From Streptomyces sp. NRRL F-5122 (GTDB lineage: Bacteria > Actinomycetota > Actinomycetes > Streptomycetales > Streptomycetaceae), in NCBI RefSeq assembly GCF_001507435.1, contig NZ_LMWH01000029.1, positions 1 to 5,401 of the forward strand: DNA of 5,401 bases. The letters are read 5' to 3'. Of the stretch, positions 5,348 through 5,401 are shown one piece after another. The translations under genes were made by a program, and so were the position numbers. Under the pieces are notes generated by a model. It was not told the origin of the DNA, searched no databases, and worked only from the letters and a program-made list of their open reading frames with translations. Numbering within the stretch: position 1 is the first letter of the stretch; every line of letters starts with the position of its first letter.

Positions 5348-5401
5348 TCACTCAGCAGCGCCGGCGACACGTAGTGCGTCGAGTCGGGCGTGCGTCATCA
5401 G
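5348..5401 (-). CDS. Possible C-terminal tail of a leftward gene entering from the right edge
   Basis: The minus strand from the edge reads LMTHARLDALRVAGAAE and stops at TGA 5350-5348. The codon choice (GCC CGA CTC GAC GCA) fits the host. With only 17 codons present, the product cannot be named and the call is weak. If real, it would be co-oriented with the interrupted gene, whose start lies about 290 bases downstream. Confidence 0.25.
   Translation of the reverse strand: MMTHARLDALRVAGAAE

Overview
The window is GC-rich actinobacterial DNA, most likely from a Streptomyces or close relative. This rests on strong G/C bias at third codon positions, a full-length actinomycete-type IS630 transposase, and an endonuclease VII-type HNH protein of a kind common in streptomycete accessory regions. 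The gene content is mostly accessory: a nuclease, an aberrant tRNA, gene relics, an orphan gene of unusual base composition and an insertion sequence. This suggests a variable region (chromosome arm, plasmid or remnant of an integrated element) rather than a core operon. I cannot tell which of these it is.

Layout. Positions 1-1062 (minus) hold the first 354 codons of an endonuclease VII-like HNH protein that runs off the left edge. Positions 1063-1349 hold no convincing gene. A divergent tRNA-Leu with anticodon CAA lies at 1350-1436 (plus). It abuts, and overlaps by a few bases, a frameshifted small helix-turn-helix-like gene on the minus strand (1431-1746) that carries a GTGGCC hexamer tract. 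Positions 1747-2222 are noticeably AT-richer and hold no convincing gene. At 2223-2282 there is a 19-residue ORF with a good ribosome binding site, overlapped by a hairpin. A 199-aa orphan protein of unknown function follows at 2535-3134 (plus).

The clearest result is in the right half. A 1161-bp IS630-family element (3591-4751) with 17-bp perfect terminal inverted repeats and a duplicated TA target has inserted into a minus-strand gene. Removing the element and one TA restores an uninterrupted 182-codon reading frame (5055-4754, then TA, then 3588-3344). The transposase (3667-4731) has all three DDE acidic residues, but they are spread over frames that need two shifts. The first sits at an A-AAA-C run and could be programmed. 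The second, near 4350, looks like a disabling mutation, so this copy is probably not autonomous. The last 350 bases contain only weak fragments.

The genes do not form an obvious pathway. The coherent story is of a region that gathers mobile and selfish DNA and is partly decayed. No CRISPR array, defence operon or biosynthetic cluster is visible.
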